NCBI GenBank assembly: GCA_958510875.1
Contig: OY294067.1
Span: forward strand, 138,291,726 to 138,355,725
Length of the DNA: 64,000 nucleotides
Direction of reading: 5' to 3'
From: Endomychus coccineus
Lineage: Eukaryota; Arthropoda; Insecta; Coleoptera; Endomychidae
Shown here: piece after piece, positions 32,382 through 45,568 of the stretch
How positions within the stretch are numbered: position 1 is the stretch's first letter
Layout of the letters: every line of letters begins with the position of its first letter
Program-made: the position numbers and the translations under genes
The notes under the pieces: model-generated
What the model saw: only the letters and a program-made list of their open reading frames with translations
What the model was told of the DNA's origin: nothing
Database searches by the model: none

Positions 32382-34339
32382 TACCAAAAAGACACTGCCT
32401 CATGTGTTTCAACCAAAATTTACTATTTAAAAAAAAGTTTGAAAGTAAATACTAAATTCTATGAAAAGAGCTCTACTGTCCAATATAAATCACATATCCC
32501 AAACCATAGTTTTGAATATCGAAGAAAACCAGTTGATACTTAACTCGCTAGTTGCTCTATTCATAAAGTCTGTAACGTAGTTATTGACAAAAATGGCAAA
32601 AAGACAAAATATGTTTAAAACAGATTATCACTTAGTACGTGGGTCAGCTACACGATTAGATATGTAATTATTTTGAGTATCAGACAAGGGCTTCAAAACC
32701 TGTATGAAGAAGGTAACGACTCATCAGATTTACCGAATTTTCCGTTCTGTTTCAAATTGGTCCGAGAAATTTTTGGGATTTCGAATATTTGTTGGTAGGA
32801 AGTAATTCTGACATTTCAAACTGATGATCTTCTCTAATTAATCTGAGACGATGTTGAAATGACGAGTAAACAATAATTCATTCCGAAGAACATGAAATAA
32901 TGAATTTGTTTCATGAGCTGGTTCTGTAGAAATGATTATTAACACACCAGCGGCCATTATGGACTTAGTATAATACACATATCCGGATGGTTTTAACTCT
33001 TGGACTCATAACCGTTTGTGAATTTTTAGGCGAGTTTTCCATTAAGTGATGAAGACGATACCCAACGTTCTCAGGAATGGGAAATATACATTCACGTTGT
33101 GAACTATGAGAGTTTGTTAGATTTATTCCCGCGATAGTCTGAATTGATAACATCTCTAGTCGAATTACTTCGTGAGTGACGTAGATTTCTTTCCTTTCAT
33201 GGTTACTGTTAACGTAATCCGTTGTTTAAGTGCTTTTAAGTTATTGCATATTTCATAATAATTTAATCTGCATTCCACAATGTAAACTAAGTATGGGTTG
33301 AAAGACATTAAAATGAGGTAACATTGCAAAATCTTCGTCTAACTTATTTAGACTAAAATGCAGAATAACAAACAAAATATGAATGAACTATAATATAAAA
33401 GTAAATTGTTTTTAGGAAACTCCAACTATTCTGTTTTCTCAATATTGTCTTACAATAAAACTCAAAATTGGTGTGGTAATATCAAAAATTTATTGACGAA
33501 AATAATCCCCAGCTATGTTCAATTCCAAGTTTCATTATGTGATCATATGGTTTCTTGGTTATGATTAGAGTCGGACTGGGGCGCTTTGGCCCACGAGTGA
33601 AAATTACTTGATTTGGATCACCATTTCTTGAGTGAAATAACAACTTTGACATGAATTTAGTTTACTATGTATTTTATATTAAGTTTTGACCGTTCACGTT
33701 TTAATATTTTCGTTAGTAATATATCAAATTACAAAAAAAAACGTTTTTATTTAGATTAGAATATATGTTTAAGAAACTCTAGCAAAATATAACTATTCTA
33801 TTTTTTTAACATAAAACCAACAAGTTCACCACTAGGCAACACAAATTAACCTAGATTCAATAATAGCAAACTACATAACAGTAAAAAAAGGATAAAATAA
33901 ACTAGAATAAAAAACTACACCAAATTGTTTGATTATAGAAGTTTCAAATTTGTACTGAATGTATTTTTATTATAAAAACAAACATATAACACATATCAAA
34001 TCAATATAGGTAAAAGCTATGGCGGTACTATCGGAAAGAACGGGAAACATGTAACATTAAGATTTTCAATTGCTTTTTGTGAAATAAATATTCTAGCTCA
34101 TATTCATAGCCTATACACTCAATTGTATAAAAATTCTAGGCAGTTGACGGCGGCGGATGAGCAGAAACTAAATCATTCAGTGATACAGATTATACGTGAA
34201 AGTTAAGACCGTGGCGTCACAATAGGTATGAATTTGAAGAGTACCTAGTTTCCAATAAATTAAAACCAAAAATTGTCTAGCAGTTGACGTTCAATAAATA
34301 ATACCGCATTAGTGGAATGTTTTTGTAAAAATTGGGAAT
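32382..34339. other. Intergenic stretch, no gene supported
   Basis: AT-rich, with A-rich runs at 33730-33920. No coding signal. Confidence 0.5.
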
Positions 34340-34420
34340 GTTCTGGTTTGAACCCACATTGAGGTGTGGCCCAGGCCGCAACTGCCGCCCTGCCTCTCTG
34401 TCCAGTCCGACATTGTTTAT
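34340..34420 (-). repeat. tRNA-derived SINE head, GC-rich
   Basis: On the minus strand CTGGACAGAGAGGCAGGG (A-box-like) is followed about 45 bases later by TGTGGGTTCAAACCAG (B box GGTTCAAACC). The segment is GC-rich between AT-rich flanks. Adjacent open frames are by-products of this. A SINE 5' end is the simplest reading; no complete cloverleaf. Confidence 0.5.
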
Positions 34421-36099
34421 GTTGGTATAAGAATCGAAATTGTATCAACCAGGATACTCATGAAGTGAAGAATAACTTCAAAATTAACTAAAATATTAAT
34501 TTGTTTATTTAAGTCATCATTTCAATCAAAAATTATAATAAATGTGATTAAAGAAGTCCTAATGAACTGCTTGATTTTTATTACTCTGATCATGAAAACG
34601 TGGTTTGTGTTGATTTCAGCATCCAATATTTTCCAGAGAATGTGTTATATGCATTTTTACTTATACGTAGTCTCTGAGCCTCGGCTCGGAGTAATTTTCT
34701 ACATGAAGGAAGAGCAGAGCTCATAAATTATCTGGTAACAAGAGAACCCAAATTAATCAAGACAAATATCTTCATTAGGGGAAAGTAATCAAAATCCAGA
34801 AATATTATTCAGAAAAACGATTGAAATCTACTACCATATACTGTCCAAAAGTGTAACTATTTAAAACACAAATGCAACCATTCCACATATTAACAATAAC
34901 TGATCTATAGATCACCACCTTCCCTCATGCTCCTTTTGTTAGCATAATTTTTTTTCTTGCAGACTCGTCTGCTGATTAAATATAGAATTGTAAAATATAC
35001 TTTGTGGCTGATTCTGTCCGCGGAAACAGCATTAAGAGCACTAATATATTGCAAATGATTAAAACCAGCTAAAGGCATGAAAAGACGACAACTTGAACTC
35101 TGTCATGATACTAAAAATGAAATTCAATTAAGAACCGTTTCATACTTTAGGTATCAGTATAATATTTTGCAGCCTGACTACCGATGTAAACCGTATTACT
35201 TCCATGATACCACAGAGTAATTAATTCAATATACGCAACCTTATCATAAAGTTTCTATGGTCCATGTCCTATAGATTGTAGGATTATCTCTATGACGGAA
35301 AACATGAAAATGTGACTTCCCTACTCCGATGACGGCATTTAAAAAAATTTGAAACATTAATTTCGGACACTTCTCATTAAACACTTTCACAAACTGCGCA
35401 CTGAAACTCATTCAGTTTACAACGTAGCATAAATACTTCTGAACCAATGAACCAAATACAATTATTATTCATTATTAATCATTTTTATTCTTATTATAAT
35501 CTTTCAGATATTTTATTCCAATTTATTATCTGATTACAAAACTTACTCCGAAACATTTCCTGTCCGTCGGTGTTAATTTTATCCTCAGATACTTTTATAT
35601 TGCAAATAATAAATAATGCTATCATGACAGAGGAAAAAATGGGATATTAGAACATTCTTTTCGCGTGTGTATTCATCGATCTGAACAGTGTGATGTTTTT
35701 CATCCACATCTAATGAAGAATTGATGAATTAATTGAATTAGATTCCAAAATATTAATCATTGTGTTTCATGAATTAATTAAACTGATTTCCAAATAATGT
35801 ATCATTATATTTTATTGACTAATTATTTGGCTAGATCTTATTTTATTTTATTTATTAATTGGTTCTTATGAATTTAATTAAGTTTCAAACCTACCAATGC
35901 TGTCTCTCTCAAATTAGATTTTACTCATCTCGAACAAGAATCCTCAGGAATACGCCATGCCTCTCGGCCCCAAAATGAATTGGCGCGTAGCAATAAGGTT
36001 ATTCAGTAGAACCCGTTTGAAACATAGTCTCAACTAACAATAGATGAGTAGATGTATAGGTACATCATCTTTAAGTTCGTTACATTAAAAGAGTTTACA
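34421..36099. other. Intergenic stretch, no gene supported
   Basis: AT-rich. TTAATTGAATTA-type runs at 35720-35880 look low-complexity. Confidence 0.5.
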
Positions 36100-36230
36100 A
36101 CTGGGGATACACTATAACACTTATGAGTACGAATTAGTCACCCCTATCCACTGAAATTACTAATAAATCACTTTTCTACTACAAAGTAGCCATCATCAGA
36201 GTAAATTAAATTAGAAAACAAAATTTACTT
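36100..36230 (-). repeat. 3' untranslated region of a Penelope-like element, copy a
   Basis: About 350 bp here, together with the adjoining coding end, is similar to 61608-61980 in the same orientation (for example GTAGCCATCATCAGAGT in both on the plus strand). It lies downstream of the endonuclease end of the minus-strand Penelope-like copy and holds a hammerhead-like motif. Confidence 0.65.
36146..36206 (-). ncRNA. Hammerhead-ribozyme-like motif in Penelope-like element (copy a)
   Basis: Reading the minus strand: stem I 5' strand AUUUACU; core CUGAUGA (36199-36193); an extra U; then a hairpin with GCUAC UUU GUAGU; GAAA (36176-36173); a short stem III AAGU/AUUU; cleavage triplet UUC; and stem I 3' strand AGUGGAU. 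Order and spacing fit a type I hammerhead. Departures from the ideal are the extra U after CUGAUGA and a weak stem III. Hammerheads are known in Penelope-like elements, which supports the reading. Confidence 0.6.
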
Positions 36231-36615
36231 GCTTAGATACTATTTGTGGTTAATAAAAAGAGCTTGCTTGCTTTTTTGCTTATATATTTCCATCTCTTTT
36301 ACATTACCTAGAGATTTGTTCGTATAAAAGTGATGAACTTTCTTGAGAAATTGTGTATTTAAAACATGTTCTGCTTATTCTGATTTTTCGCTATTATTCT
36401 TCTTTATATGGGCAACTGTTGTTCATAATGAGTTAGAATCTTCCTTCTAGTTCGACCCACATATCATTTTGAACACAACTCACAATTAATTTAGTAAATT
36501 TGATTCCAGATTTGTCGAAATCGGGAACTTTATCAAAGGTATTTCCTAAACGGTTGTTTAGCTTGCTCTCGAATCTATAAATGGGTTTCACTGCAAATTT
36601 AGAAACCAAATTCAA
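36230..36615 (-). pseudogene. Penelope-like element GIY-YIG endonuclease end (copy a)
   Basis: Reads on the minus strand as the C-terminal endonuclease of a Penelope-like retroelement. The segment FDKVPDFDKSGIKFTKLIVSC carries a decayed GIY motif. After frameshifts come AEHVLN-like, FLKKVHHFYTNKSLGNVKEM and EIYKQKSKQALFINHK segments, matching the end of such proteins. The reverse transcriptase is missing (5' truncation). It is head-to-head with the plus-strand copy that starts about 40 bp away. Confidence 0.65.
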
Positions 36616-36654
36616 TACCCAAATTTTTCCTTAGTTTGCTATAAGACCAGTTCA

Positions 36655-37080
36655 TAGCTAGAAGAAGATAAAAAACCGTTTGGGAAATACTTTCCCGATT
36701 TCGACAAATCTGGAATTTACAAAATTGATTGTGAGTCGTGTTAAATATGCCCTGTCGGTCAAACTCAAAGGAACATGTTAACTCGTTATAAAGCCCATTC
36801 TGCTCATATAAAGAATATATTTTAAGTACAGGTCACACCATTTTTCAAGAAAACTTATCACTCTTAAAAAAACCGTATGGATAAATATCGCCAGCTGATG
36901 GAAAGTTTGCACTATTAACCTCAAATAATACTTCAAACAGGTACATTTTGTCTTCTGATTTAGTTTATTTTGATAATGGATACTGTAGGTGAACGGTCCT
37001 TACTAACTCAATGGTATTTGTTGGACTAATAGGTATCATTAAGCATACCGTAGGTACTGTGGAAAGGGGAATGACCAGAT
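36655..37080 (+). pseudogene. Penelope-like element GIY-YIG endonuclease end (copy b)
   Basis: The plus strand reads FPDFDKSGIYKIDCESC (GIY intact at 36712-36720). An in-frame stop and CPVGQTQRNMLTRYKAHSAH follow, the YIG half being changed to PVG. Then come decayed segments and NNTSNRYILSSDLVYFD. About 36965-37030 aligns with the hammerhead region of the other copies, but the core is mutated (TTGATAA, GATACTGTAGG, GAAC), so no ribozyme is expected. 5' truncated, no reverse transcriptase. Confidence 0.7.
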
Positions 37081-40000
37081 GATTACTATTTAGGGGGATG
37101 GTTCATAAGTCATCGATAAATTACAAAATACTTGATAGGCCAAGACCTCACGGACACCAGAGCTACTCCCATTTTGATGTAATTGCTTTTGTCCTGTAGT
37201 AAATTGAGCATGAGTTCTGCAGAATGAATATGACTTAATATATCTCAAGACACTTCATCGTGTGTTCTGGTGAGCTTGTCAATAACAAATCCAATGTCGA
37301 GGCTAGAGGCAGTCAAATGCATGAGAAAAATTAAAGTTTGCCAAATCTATTCATTCAATTTTGTGAAGGTGATTATAAAACAACTTCAACTGCTCATGCT
37401 GCTCTTCGGATAATTAGATATAATTCTCAACAGGTTCCTAATTATTGATAATATTTTGAGGATAATCCGTTGGTGAATATGATACTGGAGGGAATTCACC
37501 TCACAGTGACTATCCAGCAGATGACACAACGGTTCGGTAAATACCTTACCGATTTATATTTTCATGATCTTATCCCTGATGATACTGAGTATTTCCAGGT
37601 GCATAGCGAGTGTGAAAAACAAAATATGTGTGTTAAGAGATGAAGATACATTCTGTTGATCACGGTCCAGAATTAGAATGAAAGCTTGTAATGTTTAGGA
37701 AAGCCTGAAGTGTAATTACATTCGGTATGAATCTCAAGATATTATTATTTCAGTCACCTACAATGTAGAAATCCATTCAATATAGTCCACTGGTTTCATG
37801 TGATTGTTTTATAATCGTCAAATAAACGAAATAGGTTAGAATATGTATTAACCATAGAAAAAAAAATATAACGCTACATTTCTTCAAGTATATTTTATTT
37901 TGAATGCACTTGTAGAATTGTTGATTCTAACTGGATGTCAACACGCTTCACCAAAAAAAAAACAATCTCTGAAAGCATCACTAATATTTAAATATGACAT
38001 GTACAAAGTTGGAGATTTGTCAAATAAAAGTCTTTTAAATTATTCATATCACTTTATAATGTCGACATTGAGAGCTTCATAAGATTTATACTCAATTTAA
38101 AGGTGGCAATTTATGGAACTTTATTTATAATACTAAAATACCTACTAGGATGATGAAAATCAGACCAACTGAACTCGAAGTGCCTCCATAATAAAGCCAG
38201 AAACAGATTAATTAGAATATCGTACGTTGACCAAAATCTCGAATTAATAATGACTTGTTGGTAACAGATTGAGTTCGATACTGAATCAAGTGGATCTTCG
38301 AATTTGTGACAGTAGAATATGATAGCTGAAGAGTGTGTGACAAATTGAAAATGACAATTGCCACTGAATGAATGTTATCAAATTAAATTAGATCTGTTTT
38401 GAAATTTAAATCAGAACAATTGGAAGTAAAAATAAACGATAAATTAATCAAATTCTTTGGGTTGTGGTGGTTACCCACGAACTTTTTCAAACAATGTTTA
38501 CAAATAAGGGATGTATAGTCACCACATTATTGCCACAAATCTAGAAATGCTAAAATACATGATATTGATGTAACATTTTTATCCAAGTTCAATATGTCAG
38601 GGTGTAAATCAACGGGTCTGATACAGAACTATACGTAAAATTCGCAAGTTTCCTTCTTAAGTGACAATCCACTGGCAAGATTACCTGCTATGATTATTCA
38701 AAACTTCCAAGAGGACAGTTTTCAGACTGTCAGCTATTGTTAAGCTTCAGCCTGTCTACACAAACCTAAAATGCACTTAAAGCTAACGAAAACCAGGAGT
38801 AAGCAGTTGCTAGGCCGACTAAGTTGTAAATAGCAATTTAATATAGCTACAGCCTAAATGTGTCCCTGATAAGTATTACCATCCAGGTGTCCCCGCTTAG
38901 ACTTTGTGTCAGTTGGTTCTGAACGAGCTGTTGTAAAAAAATAAAAACTACATGGTTCAATTTTGAAAGAAATCTTCTCTTCTCTATCAATTTCATAACT
39001 TTATCGGATTAGTAATATTTCATAACATCTGTGTTGGATAGCACAAGATTATCATGCGAATTAATTAATTCTGTGATTATGTTTTTGTAGCAAAATGCTT
39101 TTCTTTCACGTATATTGTGCATATAAATGGAATGATCACTACATCCAGTCCAATCCTCCATGGAAATACTATTCAATAAACTCTTGGCAGAAGTACTCAA
39201 ATCTATAAATTTGATGAAAATTTCCGTGCTTCTCGGTATGTACATTGTATGCATCATTCATGTCAGAATGAAATACCCATGTATGTCACCGTTTTAAATT
39301 CAACCGTATATGAATGGATAAATGGTGGTTAGCAAACTCAAACGATGACGATTGTCCAAGTACACGCTGACATTTTCATCGGTTGTCAACCTCATGTTTC
39401 ATCTGTCGTTTTATTTAAAGTTACTTCAATTTGTTATGTGACATCGCAAAGAGGAAAAAAGGAAAGTATCAATCCTAGCAATATTATTGAATCTTGTATC
39501 TTATGAGAATGTTCAACTCTTCTGAATTTCTGATAACGATTGTGCCAATTGAGATGAGTAATTCCGTATGATAATTATATTTTGTTAATGGTTCTAGTTT
39601 TAGTGCCAAAATGCCTGTCAATGTACTACTGTAATATTCACAGAGCATATCGTAGAACTTTTACTGACATCCGTAATGGAAGGATAAACTAATTATAGGC
39701 CACGAGCTCAAATGTTATAATGTTCAAAGCATCGTTACTGAACATTACCAAAAGGTGTGAATATAGGAAATGTTTTGCGAATAAGTAACTATAACATCAC
39801 GTGCAACTGTGATGTCATATCAACAGATAATTAATTTGTATAGTGAACACTTAATACTTGGTACATCTACATAAACAATGTTGCAAGATATATTGCGAAA
39901 ATTCTTCTACTAGACAGTTCCGAAATAAGATATTGACATTTCATGACAATGTGAAAAGCTACAACTACTAGAACTCGAAAATGGAAATATTAGTTTTCAT

Positions 40001-42188
40001 ATATTCGTCGCAGACAAGTTATACACGATAGAGTGGTTTTAAAATTAAGATTTATTATCTGAATTTCCAGTGAGAACTCGGCAGCAGCTGACAAATGCTA
40101 TGAAATAGAAACGACGAAACATGATTATAATTCCAGTTTCAAAATTTAATTAGGATTCATGTTGCTCAGTGAATGAATCATTTTTATGGATAGTGTCCTA
40201 CTTACTAATTGATATTGGGAGCAGATTTATGAAGTTCTCAACGAAAGAAAACAAAATGACTCATCTACATGAAAATATCGTCTTCAATCATGAATAACTA
40301 GATCAGTTAAATGAAAGATACTAAACTAAAGTCAATAATTCTATAAGTTTGAGGCGATCGTTTTAAATGGATCAGAATACGTTCAAAATGGTTGTTTAAT
40401 CGATACACGGTTTCATTTACTCATCTATGATATTCTTCGATAACTAAAATGAGATGGTTCTTGAGTAAAAAAAGTATTCGAGTTGGGGAAATATAATTTA
40501 ATTAGACCGCATTGGTGAATGAGAGCACCTACCTAGATGCCTGTGCCTCATTTCAAAGGTAAGGTCATATAGATTAGAACATGGTTCGAAATAAATCAAT
40601 ATGTCTGATTTAATTTTTCTCAGGAAGAAAAATCTATGTTGTTGGAAAATTGAGGAGTCATTATTTCCATAATTATTCCAATTGCGGATGAAAGATTAAT
40701 TTTCTTAGCAATTTGTAATTACACAAGGATCTCAAAATATCGATACTCTTCCTAATTCACAGTATATTTCAACATGAAGTGTTTCAACTTCCATTCTTAA
40801 AATAATAATACTTGAAATATCAGCTATAATATAGCAAAATATCAAGTATATTAAATAGAGTACATTTCAAGCAACAACAATTCACTTTGAATTCAATATC
40901 CCCGGTTTATTCCTGAGAAAAAAATATTAATATTACTTAAACAACATACTATACATATGAGATTCAGTTGTCTCTATGCAATTTTTTTTTAATAATCATC
41001 ATTTCAAACCATTTATCTGCATCTATATGCTTTAAATATGAAATAAGTAATTGTTCAACATAACAATCATGACAGGAAACAAATCACTAACGCGTTCATT
41101 ATTTACAATCTTCAGATAATAACAGTTAACAGTGAATTGTAAAAGAATTAAAAGGTTATTAACGATTACCTGTCTAATGTGATTGATGATAGAACACGCT
41201 CAACTATGCACTATTTCCACTGCTTTAACCACAAACGACAGCACCTGTTTCGATTAGATGTATAATTTGCGGTGAACCACCACGGTCTCAGACTCGCTTA
41301 TTAATGGGACCTCAGACTCTTCCTAAATATATAGGAGATCACCGTAACATTACACTTGTTTACATTACCCATTCCACTGAAATACTTATAAATGAAGGAT
41401 ATGAAATGTAAGAATTGAATCGGAATAGGCCGTTTACGTCAGATTTATTACCCCTTCTTGCAGGGCTGATATAAAAACAATGTTGAAGGCTGTGTCATGT
41501 AGATACACCGTATATAAAAGATAATCATTGATTTTAACAAAACGGACTAGAAGTACGTATAGAAGGTACATATTATTTTCAAAGCCGTTAAAATTATTAA
41601 CTACACAATATCCCTTCACACATTCATGGATGGAATTATTCTTACCCATTTAATCCTTATGTCAAAAATTAATAACGTTCCGGAGAAAGAGAAGTATTAT
41701 ATTGATAGGTTCTCGATTCTAGATTGAGTTAAGAAGGTTGCCTATTGATCAGAGTCCTTACATAAATTCGTATTAGGATCATTGTACTGATAGCGCTTCT
41801 AAACCCTATTAGGTTTTCAGAATTGCAATTAATAATAAATTATGATCAGGTTTTCATTCATGTGATTTGAATAGATCAGCCTACAAGGTAGAAGAAATTG
41901 AGCTTTCATGAAATAGTAGGTTCATATATGCACTTTCAATTTTGTTCTGAATTTTTCTGCTGCATTCAATCGGGAAGCTGGAAATAATGCCTGAAGATCT
42001 ACTGTAAACTCTCACAAATTCTTATTTTCTAAGCAGTTTTTTTTTTCAGTTGACTTACTGTTTTTCTAACTACATTTGCCTTGAAATTTCTAACTACATG
42101 TGTCCTGTTTTTGTACCCTCAGCAAACATTGCACCAATTATTTTTAGTAATCCATATTTGTATAACAAAATAAAACAGTCCTACTTTA
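37081..42188. other. Long stretch, no gene supported
   Basis: AT-rich. The reading around 37290-37500 (EARGSQMHEKN, ... TTSTAHAALRIIRYNSQQVPNY) looks faintly protein-like between stops, but I cannot assign it. A possible A-box-like sequence at 40515-40540 has no B box. Confidence 0.4.
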
Positions 42189-42302
42189 TAAATCGCGACT
42201 ATAGTTTAGATACTAGCGTGCCATTTTAAAACGATGATAATGTATCGTTAGATTTGTATCGTTTGAGAATGGCATGCTAGTGACGAAACTATAGTCACGA
42301 TT
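42189..42302. mobile_element. Short hairpin element (114 bp)
   Basis: Arms of about 46 bp at 42189-42236 and 42257-42302: AAATCGCGACTATAGTTT and inverted AAATCGTGACTATAGTTT, continuing through ACTAGC, TGCCATT and AAACGAT. The loop is about 20 bp. This looks like a minimal foldback/MITE. No clear target duplication. Confidence 0.65.
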
Positions 42303-43799
42303 TGCTTCTTTAATATATGTGATAAAAAACAAAGTAAAAGTGTTTTATTCAATATGAAGAATTATCACAAAGTAATGGCTTCCACCATTGAATTTAATAC
42401 ATATTAAATTTTACAGATGAATTGTTTTTCTTGACAGATTTTATAAACATGTCTATAACCATTCAATATAGGTTTCACATAGAGTTTTATACTTGTCTGT
42501 CTACTATAATGAGTACTTAGCTTTGATAAGCTTGAAGGCAATTTTACCAGATTTAAGAACCACTTTGACTTTGCTCTTTTAACTCTTCATGAGCCTCGTT
42601 CCTGCCGTTAGTTGTTGTTATTTCTATCAATTTCTGTACTCTTCACAATATTAAAAGTTGATAGAAATCATCTGAGGCAACCTAATCACCTACCAAATGA
42701 TTCTTTTTGCTTCGCAAGAATTAAAATTCCAAAATAATTGACGACACTTCCTTCATGTTCATCAGTTATTTCAGATAGTGAAATCCTTGTCGTGGTCTAA
42801 ATTTCTCATTCGCACGTTTACAAGTTTCTGCGGATGATGCTTTTGGTCCTACCGTTCGCGTTTATTTGAGGACATTTTGCTCGTACATTTTATCCTCATT
42901 GTTTTCAAGTCAGGTATAGGGTTTGCTTTGAAGTTTAAGCTCGTATTTTCAATTTTATTCTGATTTGGGATTAGCCTGGCTCCTACTCTATGATTCATTA
43001 TTCTTTCGATCATCGACTTTCAAACTCGAACCATTCGAATTTTTAGTTAGCTGTTCTCTAATTGCTCCGCCTTATTATTGGGTATGCATTTACAAGGTTT
43101 CGGAATACGTAGTAAGTTATTACGGTTTGAAAAATGTCCTGAAATGAGAAGTGGAAACTTTGGGCATACGACCTCCTGTTGTAGTAACCGTGACGATACG
43201 CAAAGCCGAAAAAAGACAGCTTGATTTATCACCAGCAAAGGAAATATTTTCCTATGGTTGAATGTCAATTTGCGGGTGAAATCAGGGTCGGCTATCTATG
43301 ATATTTGCAGGAAACAATTGACTTCCAAAATCAGTGAGTAGATTCAGTATCAAATGATGTTGAATTTTCAAACTATCTTCATCGACACAGTAATAAAGTA
43401 TATATCAAATTTCGAAAAACTATCTCTGAAGTGGAGACGTCTAGCTGAAGTACCACATATGCATATCTACACGTATTATACAAACAAAAATAATGAATTT
43501 AAATTCTCAAAATATGTTGTCTCTGAAATTTTTCCAAATAACAATCTGTTTGGCGTTATTTATTTGAAATCTTAAAGGAGAAAATGCACTGCAAAATCAA
43601 TTAGGTCCTTCCAGGTATGGTATGTAGGAAGGAGAGACGGACAGGTATGCTGAAAGACAACACACAAAGTTGGTTTGAACCAGCATGTTGCCAGATTCAC
43701 TTTAATGACTATAAGTGATACTCATTTAATCTTCATTTTGATTTGAAGAACAATCAATGACAGTTTATTTGAAAAATAATATGATCCAAATGTCCTCCA
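42303..43799. other. Stretch without a supported gene
   Basis: The part at 42830-43300 has a more balanced base composition and fragments such as KCPEMRSGNFGHTTSCC, which could be a decayed element, but no family is recognisable. Confidence 0.35.
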
Positions 43800-44310
43800 A
43801 AAAGTTCGAGGTTGAGAGATCGCTTGCTCTTTTTGGCCGATGGTTGCAATAAGATAATAAATTGCTAAAGAGATGTATGACACGTCGCCCCGTCTTGTTG
43901 GACGAGACCATTGTTCACGTCAACATTTCCCACCATTAAGAATGATACGATTTCCTTCGTAGACTTGAAAAAATTAAGGCTCGACCACGCTTTGAGTACA
44001 CAAGCTGCACCAAATGGTGAACTGCTCAGAATAAAGAGGCATAATGAGACAAAATGGGCTCCAACGGATTATGTTTTCAGAAAATTATAGAGCAGGTTCC
44101 AACAACTCGAAAACCCTGTTAGCGGTATTTAGACGCAAACGCCTATCATATGGCTTCAGTTCAGGATTTGAACTTTATAAGCCTTTAGATGGAAATCTTC
44201 ATGCAAAATTCGCGACGTAGTAGTCCGAAGAAGACTCGAGCTGTTCAGAATGCACAAAATATTGACTCATATCCAACAGAACCAATTTAATATATTCAAA
44301 ATTCTCAACT
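43800..44310 (-). pseudogene. Transposase remnant, IS630/Tc1-mariner superfamily
   Basis: Reading the minus strand from about 44290 down, after frameshifts: RTTTSRILHEDFHLKAYKVQIL (end of the helix-turn-helix region), a central part with AACTGAAGCC-type decay, then DVNNGLVQQDGATCHTS. The last holds the second catalytic D (43894-43892) in the QQDGATCHT motif of a common insect DDE transposase group. The end of the domain with the third acidic residue is missing. Several stops and frameshifts. Same broad group as 49469-49985. Confidence 0.65.
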
Positions 44311-45568
44311 GAACGATAAAAGGATCGTTCGGTTGGCGATTATGTTGACCATAAACATTTCACAATGCACGAAATGTCCGCCTAACCGAACATGCAATTT
44401 GATGGTAAATACGAATAATATCTAAGCGCTGTTGAATCGTTCATCTGTTCATATATAATGGGCATATCTGTCATCGAGATACTATATTCACATTCCAAAA
44501 CAATCATGTTTTTGAACTAAAGTTCTGAATCGCTAATTGTATAACCCTATATTTGTGGAGTATGTTAGATATATTATAAATGGATTCCTGAATAAATACA
44601 TAATTCTATCATTTGGCATCATAAAGCGGTGTGAAATTTTTGCCAGCTCTGACACCAAATAATTTATGGAATATGCAAGTAATAGGAAGTATTGAATAAA
44701 CGATAAACAATATTTGAGATGTATAGATGCATTCATTATATTGCTACTCACCACTTAACGTGATTATGAACAATGTATATGACTGTACTATAGTTTATGC
44801 TTCATCAATGCCAATTCTTTCAAATCTAATCGTTTATAATGATCATATTCACAGAGATCGATGAATGACTATCATTTACCTTTTCCCACCGATTGAATTC
44901 CGGAAAGTGATTGTGCTCACTCAATACCGAAATAATTATTTTGAGATTGAGATAAATAATAATAATAATGAGTTTTATGAACGTCAGCATCAAGCTCTAT
45001 AGTAAACTTATTGACTCACTATAAAAACATGATATGAATGGTATTGAAATGCTGCTTTCCCTGTGTTATAATCTTAGCGCACGTATTTACGGTTATAAGA
45101 GCATTGTATTTGGTTTTATAATGATGGAAACAAGGGTTCTGATGAGACCCGGCAAAGTCGAAATAACTATAAACTCTTAGTGAATTTGTTTATATAATTT
45201 CATGCTATCTGAATTTTACTCGATAAATATTTTTAATATCTCCCTCCATTCTTGAATATCTTCTTTGTGACACGAAATCCGACGAGGTCTCACCCAGAGC
45301 GGTAGATGTTCAAGAATATTTCATGATTCCTATGTAAAAACCCATCCGTAGAATCCAAGTGCATTTTCTACAATTTATCAGTGCCATTGCATACACCCAT
45401 ACAGTGTTTATATTCGATACTCTTGTGGTTATTCTGGACTCTAAGTAAGATACATCAATGTGCCCGTATTTCTTGGCCAACGAGGCCAAGGTGGAAATTC
45501 CACGATATGTCATTCAGTTCTTTTTTGACACCAATCGAAAGCAAGCAGTTTCGAAGATTTTTGCAAGC
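44311..45568. other. Intergenic stretch, no gene supported
   Basis: AT-rich. An open frame running into the mariner start (from 45458) has no mariner-like sequence before 45569. Confidence 0.5.

Noticed and set aside
40515..40580. Possible tRNA or SINE (TTGGTGAATGAGAGC resembles an A box)
   Set aside because: No B box or cloverleaf follows within the expected distance.
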